Below, in pieces: positions 1-10,143 of a stretch of 29,576 bases of DNA; position 1 is the first letter of the stretch, and the number at the start of each line of letters is the position of its first letter. Below the pieces are notes generated by a model. That model was not told the origin of the DNA. It did no database searches and was given only the letters and a program-made list of their open reading frames with translations. Source of the DNA: Saccoglossus kowalevskii (Eukaryota; Hemichordata; Enteropneusta; Harrimaniidae); assembly GCF_000003605.2 (NCBI RefSeq), contig NW_003139324.1, positions 60,803 through 90,378 on the forward strand, read 5' to 3'. The translations under genes were made by a program, and so were the position numbers.

Positions 1-585
1 CGTACTCGGTTCCAGGGTTAGCTTCCTCTACAATTCCTTGTCCCTCATCAGAATTTTTAGTTCTTCAATACTTAGGCCAGTATCCCTTTGAAGCAAGGAT
101 ACACAGTCACCAAAAGATCTGCCAGGTCTTACCTGTCCATGGGTTGGTTTCCACAGCAGGACCAAGGACGCTATTTCGTTGTGTCTGAAGCAGTGTCCCG
201 CTAGTCTGAGTCTACGTTTTCTGATTGTTTCCGATACTTGTGGTAGATTACCGTAGAGGTCTTTATTTGTGACATGTTGTCTCCAGTTGATGTTTTGTGC
301 ATGACACAAGGAACGTGTATATGTTCCATCAAGGTCTTTCTCCGTTGCTTTGGTAAGTGTTCAAGTCTCAGCTCCGTAAAGCAGAATGCTTTCAGCTGTA
401 GCTCGAATGAATTGAGTCTTGAGACTTCTTGACATATTTGACCTCCAGATGTTATTCATCTTTCTCATGGCTGACCATACATGGGCTTTCCTAATCTTTA
501 TGTCTTTTAGAGAATTGTCTACGCATGACCCAAGGTATTGAAATTATTCCACGTGTTTCAGTTCTTTTTGGTTTACCTGTAAACC
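1..585 (-). mobile_element. Non-LTR retrotransposon fragment, 3' (post-RT) part, degenerate
   Basis: Read on the - strand from about 585 to 1, the frame gives KELKHVE, stop, FQYLGSCVDNSLKDIK, then RKAHVWSAMRKMNNIW and SRSLKTQFIRATAESILLYG. It continues with RKRRLRLAGHCFRH and WKPTHGQ. This is the C-terminal region typical of LINE reverse transcriptase polyproteins widespread in marine invertebrates. Three in-frame stops (after HVE, after GAET, and where a Trp is expected after MRDKEL) show it is dead. The element continues off the left edge, so its 3' end and tail are not seen. The exact clade (RTE-like or another) is not determined. Confidence 0.85.
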
Positions 586-587
586 TG

Positions 588-1063
588 TTCTTTGCTGACA
601 CTCACCTTCATAGACTTCCGCAAGGCCTTTGACTCCATAAACAGAAAGAAGACGTTTAAAATCCTGGTTGCATATGGAGTACCCAATGATATAGTGAAGG
701 CTATATCAAACATGTATATAATTATCACTGCAAAGGTTATAACAGAAGATGAGAACACAGAATGTTTTTTCAAATATATGCAGGTGTTTTACAAGCCCCA
801 TATCTGTTCATCATTGTGCTGGATTATGCCATGCGAACAGCACTTAAAGAACATGAAGCCTTGGAATTACAATATCATGCAGAAGAAGCCGAAGAAACCC
901 AACAACTCACCTAACTGATACAGAATTTGCTGATGATACAGCTCTTATGTCGGACAACATCGAAGATGCACAGGCTTTACTGTCATTGGTGACGGACGCT
1001 GCAAAGAAGGTTGGGCTCCACATCAATGAAGCAAAAACAGAATATATGGTCTTCAATCATCAT
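588..1063 (+). mobile_element. Non-LTR retrotransposon reverse transcriptase core, inverted 5' part, degenerate
   Basis: On the + strand, 592 onward encodes LTFIDFRKAFDSINRKK and VAYGVPNDIVKAI, an RT palm motif A region. After a frameshift near 780, YLFIIVLDYAMRTALKEHEA appears. A second shift leads to TEFADDTALMSDNIEDAQAL, with the catalytic FADD at 926-937, and then AKTEYMVFNHH before the stop at 1064. The QGD-type motif is deleted near 795. This segment immediately precedes, in an intact element, the block found on the opposite strand at 585-1. Confidence 0.85.
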
Positions 1064-2992
1064 TAAATCAAATTGATTTATTTTTAATATTTATTCTGGT
1101 TTTACTGTCCAGCATCTATACATTTCATTGGTTTCGCTGTAAGTTCTGCTTCCACTGTTCCGCTAATTGTAGGCAACTTTTGTTTTGTTCGTTTTTTTTT
1201 CACTGACTGGGTCTATTTTGTGACGTCTTGAATACCCACGCTTGACTATGTTTTGACAGTATTTTTTTTAAATATTTGACAACTGTCAGTTCGAAACAAA
1301 GAAGCAACTGTTATTACTATTATGTGGTTCTGACCCCCCACAGACCAGTACCATGACAACCATTCTCGTTTGATACTATGAAGTCTTGCTATTGCCGAAG
1401 AGTGTCGCGAACCTTTCATACAAATCACGCAAAACTGTCACGTATGGTGTACAATTAATGTTACTAATATTTAAATATATCAACTTAGTAATGTTACTGT
1501 TGATAATACCGTAAAAATATGTTATTATTTTTGTATATAATATTTGAAATATTATAAATTCAATAGATTAGCGTAACTTATTATAAGTTGTAGTGTCATT
1601 GTCTTTGAATTTAGTTTAGCACAGATAACAAACACGCATACACACGCACACATACAGTGTTTTGGCGTTGCGTAGATCCTTATCAAACCAGAAGCGACAT
1701 GGCACGGTGCTTTAAGTAACATATACCTCCTCGACTCGAATGTAACAGTGTTACCCTGTGGCATTTAAACCACGTGACTGAAGAGTGATGACACCACAAT
1801 GCTTCTAGGTAATTAAATATGCGAGCGAATCATTCAAGCAGATAGTTCAGAATTCACGTGTTGATTTATTCAAGTCTATTCAATAGTCGTTCTTTATAGC
1901 TGCCCTTGCGAGACTGGCACAAGTGGGACAATATATAGTCGCTACTAATTATAAACGTATCAAAAGCCGAAACCCATGTGAAAACTTGCTTGCAGTTTAT
2001 AGTGTTAAGCAGTCGTGTATATGTGCAGAGCCAAATGAACGTACGACGGAACTTGTTGGCACACCGTACATCCCTTCACATAGGCTGGAAGAAAGTGGAG
2101 TTCGACACCCGTGTTCCAAGACGTTCAGGTAATACTTGTTCGCATTTGACGAGGCGTAATTGTTGAACGATGAAAAAGTCTCAATCATCTTATTACGCAG
2201 AGTATTATATAGTATATTAGCATACATCTTCACCTGGCTTAGTCTGGATATATCATGCCATCGTGTATCACCAGGTTTCTGGTGTTCATCTTGATGAATG
2301 GCAAGTGTACACATTTTAGGTAGCAGAAGCCTTGGGTGTCGATGGTAGAGACGGCGATGAAATGTGATTGAACGAAGCATTGAGCATGATGATTAGGAAT
2401 TGCCTTATACGTATACACATTATATTTAGTAACGGTTATATAGAGATGTACGCAAACCCCCTAAGTTAAAATAATCCTTAGGTGGTACCGATACACCCAC
2501 GTCTCGTTATGCATGTATACCTATATGAATATTCCGGGTCGGACTGGTTTGTACACATGTACGTTTCAAACACCCATGGCTCGAATTACAATCTCTCGGT
2601 TACGCATCGCTCCATTTATTTTCATGTGTATGTAGTAACAGCCATGTGTCGTAACCGCTTTGTGCAACATTGACAACTTCCATTAATCCATTGGTAGTAA
2701 ACTCGTAAAATCTAGCTATTAACTATTAATGGCTTGTCATCATTAACGCTTCACCATTGGGTCTTCTAGAGGTAGGACTGTACTGGAATGTGCACGTTGG
2801 TGAGTTGATACTCTAGTCTTAAGACCTGCATTTATAATTAGCGCAGGTATTTGCCATGCTACGTTATATCCAATTTCCATTGGCGTTTATTTTTGCCGAT
2901 TCTCAAAAGGTTATGTAGTATGGATAACTTTGCGTCGGTGTTTATTATTTTCACAGTATCACTGTGGTATTTTCTTGCTCTGTATAGGTATG
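1064..2992. other. Non-coding AT-rich interval
   Basis: No gene is recognised. A 127-codon - strand reading frame (2380-1997) contains a coding-looking stretch (HPRLLLPKMCTLAIHQDEHQ) followed by a possible donor. It matches no family I recognise and has no supporting neighbour exon. A short CA-type run (about 1633-1654) is the only simple repeat. Confidence 0.5.
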
Positions 2993-3189
2993 TACTGTAA
3001 ACGCATTAATTATTCACTGTGTTTTTAATTTCGCTAATTTCAGTGTTAATTAGAATTCGCTAAATTGTGAACATGTGAAATAATAATAAAACTCATTGTT
3101 TCCCTGCTAATATCGTGAACCCAGAGAAATTGCACAAACTATCATAGTAGGGAAATTAAATGTTAGTGAAAATAAATGGTTTTACAGTA
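2993..3189 (-). mobile_element. TACTGTAAA-type MITE, subfamily 1, copy a (197 bp)
   Basis: It starts with TACTGTAAACGC and ends with GGTTTTACAGTA, inverted termini flanked by TA. Its reverse complement matches the element at 10864-11061 along the length. Both carry ACCATTTATTTTCACT near one end and GAATAATTAATG near the other. The orientation is given relative to that copy. It has no coding capacity. Confidence 0.75.
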
Positions 3190-3850
3190 CATTTCTGAAT
3201 CACGTTAATTGCACGGGGACTTAAAGTTACTCGTAGCAGATGTACTTGCGGAATTCATCAAACTGATAATATTTTGTGCATCAGATGACGCATACCACGT
3301 TTTAGTTCCGAATATCCATCATCGTATAAAAAAATCATGGTTTGTAACAGAAAATTGTGAGCAATTTCAAAACTATAACACTTTGGGTGGAGAATAATAA
3401 CAAACACCAAGAAATGTCATCAAATGAACAATGCTGAGAAGATAGTGTCCCACCACATGATGCATACAGGCATGAAACCATTACGGCGTAGGGTTTACTT
3501 TCTCATGAATATTCATAATAAATTAGCATATGCAGATACTAGTATACATCGCAAAGTGATGCGGCTTTAAATATGTAACACTCACTTGTAATTCTTGGAT
3601 GCTTTATATTGCCGAAGCCCATAAACCCTTTAACACAACTTTTACGTAACTTCTTTACAACTTACTTTTATTAGACATGAACACTATTTCCATGTATAGG
3701 ACAAAGTAACCTCCGTCAACAGACTCCAATCGATCAAAAATTAGGACAGGATTTCGTTTCAGACCATATTTCATAGCTGGATAAACATTCTGACAGAAAA
3801 AGTTTACATTTGTCTTTTTAAACGATGTTGTATATGTCATTGCTGTGTTA
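3190..3850. other. Non-coding interval between two MITEs
   Basis: No gene or repeat is recognised. A 61-codon - strand frame (3840-3655) has no recognisable motif and is treated as chance. Confidence 0.45.
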
Positions 3851-4285
3851 GGGGCGACGTCAAAAGATCGATGTCGGATAAAAAACTTAATTCCTTTAGT
3901 TTTTTTTCCAAACCCCCCTACCCCCCACTGAAACTTAATTGATAAATATTGGTCATGGCGTCAGACTACATTCACCATTAAATACAAATTGATAATCGGA
4001 CAGTAGTATTGCATAGCAGTTGGTTGTTGGGTGGGTGTAAAAAGAGTTTACAAATGCACCTCATTTGACGCACAGATTTACACTCAAACCAAACCATTTT
4101 TCTTTTCCTTTTCGGTTATTTCTGTCCATGATTGGATAGAACTACAAATACTCCAAGATTTTTTTGACTTCATTAAAAAATAAAATCGTTTTTGTAGGAT
4201 GGAAACTTTTTGAGGTCAAAACCCCCCACCCCAAAACTAAAGGAAATAAGTTTTTTATCCGACATCGATCTTTTGACGTCGTCCC
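3851..4285. mobile_element. 435-bp MITE with 55-bp terminal inverted repeats and TTA target duplication (PIF/Harbinger-like)
   Basis: The left end GGGGCGACGTCAAAAGATCG is matched by the reverse complement of the right end, GGGACGACGTCAAAAGATCG. The match continues to about base 55 with only two mismatches. The element is flanked on both sides by TTA (3848-3850 and 4286-4288). A 3-bp TWA duplication with G-rich termini is characteristic of the PIF/Harbinger superfamily. Inside the termini are C-rich tracts (about 3913-3927 and 4223-4233). There is no ORF, so it is non-autonomous. Confidence 0.88.
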
Positions 4286-4442
4286 TTAGCATAACCATAT
4301 TTAGCTTGAGTGGTATCAACGAAATATCAGATGTATGCATATTAATGAGGCCGTATGACCCTTCTCCCTAACAAGTCCACCCGGGCATGGAGGCAAAAAA
4401 TAAAAACAAAATTCCATATTAAACTTGCGATACCATTTCCAA

Positions 4443-4563
4443 ATGAGACGTGTGGTCTTGTTTCAAACCCTCGTACCGGTAATATTCTAATGAGACCTGA
4501 CGTCTTGTTTCAAAAACATGTAATATGCTGATGAATCCTGTAGTCTTGTTTCAAACCCTCGTG
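4443..4563 (+). repeat. Three degenerate tandem units of about 41-47 bp
   Basis: Units begin with ATGAGAC or ATGAATC at 4443, 4490 and 4531. Each contains GTCTTGTTTCAAA, and units 1 and 3 continue with CCCTCGT. The spacing is uneven, so this is an old minisatellite remnant. The rest of 4286-5076 holds nothing recognised. Confidence 0.7.
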
Positions 4564-5076
4564 AAATCGTGGAGCGGAAAATCCGTATTGACTTTCGTGT
4601 AGTTGAAAACAATGGTCGCCATCTTGATCTAAAACTTGTTTTCTTATATTCGTCGTACACGGGTATATTACTCATGCATTGAAAGTTTTGCACGTCAAAC
4701 ATTTAAAAAAAAAACTGATTTACAAGTAATAAGAAAAAATGAAAATGAAAATGCTGAGAATAAAGATTGTGAAGATACTTAGATGCATCATCTCATTACA
4801 TACTGTATCTACAAACAGACAAAACTGCTGACCATTCATGCAATACTAGTAGTTTGGTGTATAATAATTTAGGCCGATTTCCATAGTTACGCCCGAGTTA
4901 AATAATTAAAATAATATACCGTGGATCGTGCATTAACCACGAGTGAAAAAAAAATGAGTATTTTACGATAGTTCGATCCGCTATAAGCGATTTGATTGGA
5001 CATTGTGCACATAATTGTGACATCGATGGCAATCGCAATGACTTACTGTTGAATATGTATTTGAATAATATATTAA

Positions 5077-5271
5077 AGGAAGGTAGTCGTCGCGCCACGC
5101 ATGCACGAGACATATGTGTCTCATATGTCTCACCGTCGGTATTCAGTGCAAGTCGCGCCCAGGTCAAACCTCATCCTTGTGATTTCCATTTGAAGAGCGT
5201 ATTGGATTGTGGGGAAATCAATGTTTATCAACACAAATATCGCATATGCGCAGCGCGACGACCACTGCGCT
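5077..5271. mobile_element. TTAA-type MITE family A, long form, copy 1 (195 bp)
   Basis: The left end after TTAA (5073-5076) is AGGAAGGTAGTCGTCGCGCC. The right end reads, in reverse complement, AGCGCAGTGGTCGTCGCGCT and is followed by TCAA, a one-base variant of TTAA. The internal part (GGTCAAACCTCAT, then TTTCCATT and ATTGGATTGTGGG, then CAATGTTTATCAACACAAA) is shared with 23998-24288. The TTAAAGGAA start matches the terminal motif of T2/Kolobok-type MITEs; piggyBac also makes TTAA duplications. Confidence 0.82.
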
Positions 5272-5275
5272 TCAA

Positions 5276-5544
5276 ATACAGTATATGTGAGTATAATGCA
5301 ATTTCACACATTTACAAAAAAGCATTTCGATTTACAGTTGCATACACGGGCTTCATCATTTCTAGTATGGGGGTGACAGCGGATACACTTACCAAAATAT
5401 GTTCCTGAGTTTGTAAATTTATTGTATGAAAGCAACCAACAAAGTACATAATAACGCTGATGTAATGTCATTCAACTGTGAAATGACGTAACCAACTGAA
5501 AACGTCTTCTATTTTCTATTGACGCCACTCGTAAATACACATAA
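5276..5544. other. Non-coding interval before the solo LTR
   Basis: No gene or repeat is recognised in this short AT-rich stretch. Confidence 0.4.
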
Positions 5545-5587
5545 ATAGTTGTCGCATATGACTTATTTACCACTTCCGTGTCACTGA

Positions 5588-5703
5588 GAATGTTCTAGAA
5601 CCGTACTGTGTCTGGGTGGAATATTCTAGATTTTTTAAGAAACTGATTGAATAGGTAATAGAACACTGTAGGAGGCAATAGAAGGTAATGGAACATCCTA
5701 GAA
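5588..5703 (+). promoter_or_regulatory. Cluster of heat-shock-element (HSF) motifs in the LTR U3
   Basis: 5588-5600 reads GAAtgTTCtaGAA, a perfect three-unit heat shock element. 5619-5631 reads GAAtaTTCtaGAt and 5691-5703 reads GAAcaTCCtaGAA, each one base off. These lie 66 to 181 bp upstream of the TATA box, the usual arrangement in heat-shock promoters. Function is inferred from motif only. Confidence 0.7.
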
Positions 5704-5768
5704 ATTTGTAGTAAGTGCCAGACTCATTATGTATGCCGATGTAATGGTCTATTTATAGACAGTGGAGG

Positions 5769-5804
5769 TATATATAGGGGAGTTGTTCAGCACTGAGTTC
5801 AGAT
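5769..5804 (+). promoter_or_regulatory. TATA box and putative initiator of the LTR
   Basis: TATATATA occurs at 5769-5776, and a TTCAGAT initiator-like sequence lies at 5799-5805, about 25-30 bp downstream. Together they place the U3/R boundary of the LTR near 5800. Confidence 0.6.
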
Positions 5805-6060
5805 CGGAGATCTCGTTGAATTGTATTGAAGTTTAAATATCTAGTCATTGGAGTAGTGGAGTTTTACCGCGTTATTGTACTTGATGTTTGTGGAGTATAA
5901 TAATACCAGTACCAGTTGAAACCTCATCTGTTGGCTCCGTGTTCGTATTTTATCATCGCCGCCAGGGAAGTCTTTTTGTTACTGTTGCCATTTTGGTATT
6001 TGAACCATCACACTTGTACTATATCAATTACGGTACTATTACGTTGCGTGTGACAATAGT

Positions 6061-8168
6061 ACTCAATTATCCAAATCTAAAACTGCACCATACATTAGAT
6101 AAATAAATTACAGGATAAAGTAGACAAAACGCGCCACCCCACAGTAACATTTTCAGTGAAGCAAAGCAGGAGGCGGATGCAGAAAAAAACAGCTACCTCC
6201 GCAATGTGATGCAATGAAAGTGACTAAATCCGGTAGTCAGTTGAGCAAATGGTCCAATTTGTGGTACAGTCGTTGTGATTGGCAAATACTTCGCCCGCTC
6301 TAGAATCATTGACCTGGTTGGGTCCAAGTCTGTGCCTATACTAACATAATTATCTGGAAATTGAAGAAGTCAAAATAAACACACCTTATTTACATATACC
6401 AAATATGTAATAGTGCTGGGATTCGGGCACGTAACATTCATTGCTATTGCAAGTATACACTGCCAATATTACTAGTCACACTCGAAATACCCATTTTGTT
6501 TTGTCGCCATTTGGTAATGTACATGTGCAGTTGAATGTCACCGACTGGTTTTACTTCATGTCTCTTTCGTACGGTGTCCAGCCGCATGCAAACATATGGG
6601 ATATTTTATGGTAGGAATTTTTTCATACACTCTTTAATAATAATATTTGAAATAACAATAACAGCGTTAGCTCGTCTTCATATTACAGCTAGGGACAGAA
6701 ATATTTCATCTCATCTTATCTATAATATTTTAAAAAAGTCTTGGATTGTGTTCTTTCCAACAACATGTATTTATTTACGCGAGACCCGCGAGCACGACAT
6801 TGACTTAGAACTGTACATCAACACAATTAAATTTTAACAAAGATCAACAGTAATTATGATACGTAAATATTCCAAATAATAATATATAATATTGTCGTAA
6901 TAAAAATATTATACTCATATAACAAAGTGAATATAATAATCAAAAAAGACAAATAAATCTAAAAGCGTACTTTCTTATCTTCAGTTGAACTCTTTAAAAA
7001 CGAAAGTATAAAAAATATCCTATTGAGGGCAGTTTATCAAAGGCTGCGTCGCAGTATAGGAATGTACTCTCTATTTTGTTGGTGGTGTTCGTGAAAGTGG
7101 TACAGTTATTTTGGATTATACAGCAGATTGTCATGATTATACATTGAAGACACAACTTTACAATATCGAGAAAGATTTTGTGATACTGTACCCTGGGGAT
7201 TGATCGCGACAGACGAGTATTACACGATGGGAATCAGGGTCAAGGTCAAATGATTTGTGACAATTCACTGGTACAACTCTGGCTCTGGAATAAGTCGTGA
7301 AGCAAGGACACTATTATTGTGTAGTAATAATGGACAAAGACCACCATCGCCTCCATATTGTTGAGAATTGCAGTTTTGTTGTGAGTCAATTATACGTAAA
7401 ATCATGGAGGTATTAAAAGAGATCCAGTTTAATACCCCTGTGATTTTTGATAATTTATTTAACCATGGAGCTAAAAAAAGAAGAGTAAATTTATTTTAAT
7501 CCTACTTTAATCTTTTAATCCTATTTTGGTTTGTTTTGACCTAGTTATTCTTCTCTACACCCTAGCCGTTCACCTCAGTGTTTGTCGGCATGGATGTGTA
7601 GAGGGAAAGAGGGAGGGAACTTGTTATGATTCGAAATGTGGCCATGACGAAGTCATCGCTCTCGAAGTTTTCGAACCTCAAGACGAAAACAGAAATGTAA
7701 GCAACATGAAAAATAGACTACTTTTTGCCAAGATGTGAGGAGTTTCGCCGTTTTCGATACACGTATACAAAAGTCACCGATAAACACACGTGTTGTTTTC
7801 GTTTTTTTTTTATTATTAATTTCTGGTCTTTTAATGAACAAGTCAATTGTTTATAAATTGTTCGCCGCCATTTTCGACTACCTGTTGTTTAGACTTGCTT
7901 GTCGGGAATCCAATATTGACGTCCGGTAATCTCCCGACCCGTTAAGTATTACTAAGTGGGCAAATAGTCGACAGTAGTCATGGTAACATCAATGGTAATT
8001 CACTCTCTCTTTTCTTACCTCCAGAATTTAATTGTTTACTATTTACTCAGAAACACTTAGCACATTCCATAGAGGAACAGTATACCAGTAATGGTTCCAA
8101 AAGAAAAAAAATATGACAAAAAAGCATAGAACAGGCTGCTTGGGCTTTGTTATCATTAGGGAAATTTA
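6061..8168. other. Non-coding interval downstream of the solo LTR
   Basis: AT-rich sequence with several short frames of 60-100 codons. None has recognisable motifs, good starts or splice context. No tRNA or repeat is recognised. The lack of retrotransposon coding sequence next to the LTR supports the solo LTR call. Confidence 0.5.
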
Positions 8169-8291
8169 TGTACATTTTAAGTATACAAAAAATATAGTTT
8201 AATATATTTGTATAATTTGTGTATACAAATTGTACAATCAAATATTTTTATTTTGTTTTAATGTACAATTTTTGTATACATAAAATGTACA
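8169..8291. repeat. Nested AT-rich inverted repeat (TGTACA/GTATAC palindromes)
   Basis: The left arm TGTACATTTTAAGTATACAA is matched in reverse complement by the right arm, TGTACATTTTATGTATACAA. An inner pair (GTATACAAATTGTACAAT at 8221-8238 and TGTACAATTTTTGTATAC at about 8261-8279) makes a second palindrome inside. It could be a small MITE or a cruciform-forming AT island; target duplications are not clear. Confidence 0.65.
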
Positions 8292-9936
8292 GCATTTCTA
8301 AGAAGTATACTTTTTGTACAGATTTTGTAAACAATCACTATACTATTATGATGCTCAATTTGGTAAGGGTGAAGAAGCTTTTATTTTTTTTACTGTCAAA
8401 AGTTCTAGTCAACGCGAACAGTTCTTTGAAATGGTTTAATTTATATTGATGACATTCCATTAAAAAAAATGAAATTCATTCAGAATATGAATAATAATTT
8501 TTGCTCAAAGATTTATGATTTGGCCAATTCTTAAATTAATATTGAAGACAATTTAACTCTAATCTTGTCATGTTTTATACTTTAAATTATGTGCATATTT
8601 GGCAGAGACTTATTCATCAATCTGCCAAGTTTCATCGATATCTGCTGCAGAATTTCTGAGAAAATGTTAGAGACGTCACAGACGGAAAATTGAAATAAGA
8701 ATTAATAGTCCGCCTTTCAGGCTGCACCTGAAATGAGGACTAAAAATGTATATTTATCATGATTGTAATGACCACAGCTTTATGCCCTTCACTGTATAAA
8801 ATTAAATTCAGTTTCTTTGCCAGGGATTGATTTTTCATATAGCCGCTGTCTTTGCTGTTTATAAATAGGACAAGACATAATAAGTGGAAGTCATCTTTCA
8901 ATTCCACAATGGTTGCAAAATCAAATCTGCTGAATTTGTTCATGTATTCAAAATATCTGTAGCTTATAAATTTAATCTAGTCGACTGAATGTTTTGTATT
9001 TTTCTTGTCTCTAATTTCTGTTTTCAAGTATATAACCTAACCCTTACCTTAATCCTCAATTAAATTAATTGGCTAAATATTAAAATCTAAAATCCCTAGG
9101 GATTGCCTTTCAGTATTGTGTTTCTTCGAACTAAATTCCTTGAAATCCAATGATCGACATACTAGTTTCTGAAAAGTATAATTTTAAAATAGATATTTTT
9201 CAAACTGACATCCTGGTTCATGATGATAAAGGTGGGCATTCGTCACTTGTCTTATAACTCCCATTTATGTCAAGTTACGTAAAATAACGTGTGATAAGGG
9301 AAACACTTGTAAAACTTATACTGACCCTCTTAAAAGCATGTTACTTTATAAAGTTTCCTTGTTGACACAGTTTAAATGCTTGCTGATGACCTGAAACGAG
9401 GCAATTGTTTGGCAGTCAACTGCCATCGTCAATGATCATTAACAATGGTTAACCATAATCAATCTACCATGTACAACTATGGCAAATCACGGTCGATCAT
9501 GGTCGACCTCAACTAGTTTTAATAATGTGCGTGTATGGAAAATATGGGCAGAAACTAGGTTGGGTGCTCAATTGAAATAAAATGTGATGTTTTATATATT
9601 TAATTCATCACTCATAAAGGGAAGTATGAACTTACTTAGAATGTTTCATAAGGAGCGTTGTGTTTGATAGTCATTATTGAACACAGTTATGCATCAGTCA
9701 ACATAACGCAATTGTCTATAGTTAACTATGGTAGTTAACGATAGTTGGTCAAGATTTGGGTCATTCACTTAACCCAAGAATAGTTACAAAAGCCCAATTC
9801 TTTGAAAAAAATAAATAAATAAACAATTTTGTAACACTTTTAAAACAAAACAACTTGATAATTTTTTGCTCTTGTTTAAAAGGTTGAACAACTATAAACA
9901 CCAAATATTTTCATATATTTTGTCAACAATTTTGAT
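8292..9936. other. Non-coding interval with palindromic GTTAACC/ACCATGGT-type motifs
   Basis: No gene is seen. 9400-9515 and 9715-9755 carry short imperfect palindromes such as GGTTAACC, CATGGTCGACC and GTTAACTATGGTAGTTAAC, suggesting the ends of an old inverted-repeat element. About 8620-8735 resembles the tail of a dispersed repeat (ATCTGCCAAGTTTCATCGAT) but has no second copy in the window. Confidence 0.4.
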
Positions 9937-10143
9937 TACTGTAAAATACTTTATTTTCACTGGAATACATTTTCGCTGAAAAGACTTTTCGGGTGTTTTG
10001 TATGGAATTTATTTTCACTGATTTTTGACGAGTTTAATGTAAAATGCAAAAGATATATTCGCTGGATTTTATTTTCACTGAATCATTCTTTCAGTGAAAA
10101 TAGCGAAAATTAATATCAAGCGAAAATAAAGTATTTTACAGTA
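9937..10143 (+). mobile_element. TACTGTAAA-type MITE, subfamily 2, copy a (207 bp)
   Basis: Termini TACTGTAAAATACTTTATTT on the left and the same in reverse complement on the right are identical over 22 bases, with one difference in the first 25, and are flanked by TA. It contains internal TTTATTTTCACTGA motifs. Its interior matches 12472-12642 (TGTATGGAATTTATTT versus TTTATGGAATTTATTT, and TGAATCATTC in both). Confidence 0.85.

Larger units (their letters stand above)
5550..6055 (+). mobile_element. Solo LTR (506 bp) of an LTR retrotransposon
   Basis: It begins TGTCGCA and ends TGTGACA, short inverted termini of the TG...CA type. It is flanked by a perfect 5-bp direct duplication, ATAGT (5545-5549 and 6056-6060). 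Inside are heat-shock-element-like motifs and a TATA box in the + orientation, which set the strand. No primer-binding site, polypurine tract or gag-pol reading frame follows within several kb, so it looks like a solo LTR left by recombination. The LTR superfamily (Gypsy versus others) cannot be told. Confidence 0.85.

Noticed and set aside
4992-5408. 138-codon + strand frame
   Set aside because: It runs across the TTAA MITE at 5077-5271 and its flanks, so it is an accidental frame in repeat DNA.
5888-6106. 72-codon frame downstream of the heat-shock-like promoter, considered as a heat-shock gene
   Set aside because: No chaperone motif; it crosses the 3' end of the solo LTR at 6055.
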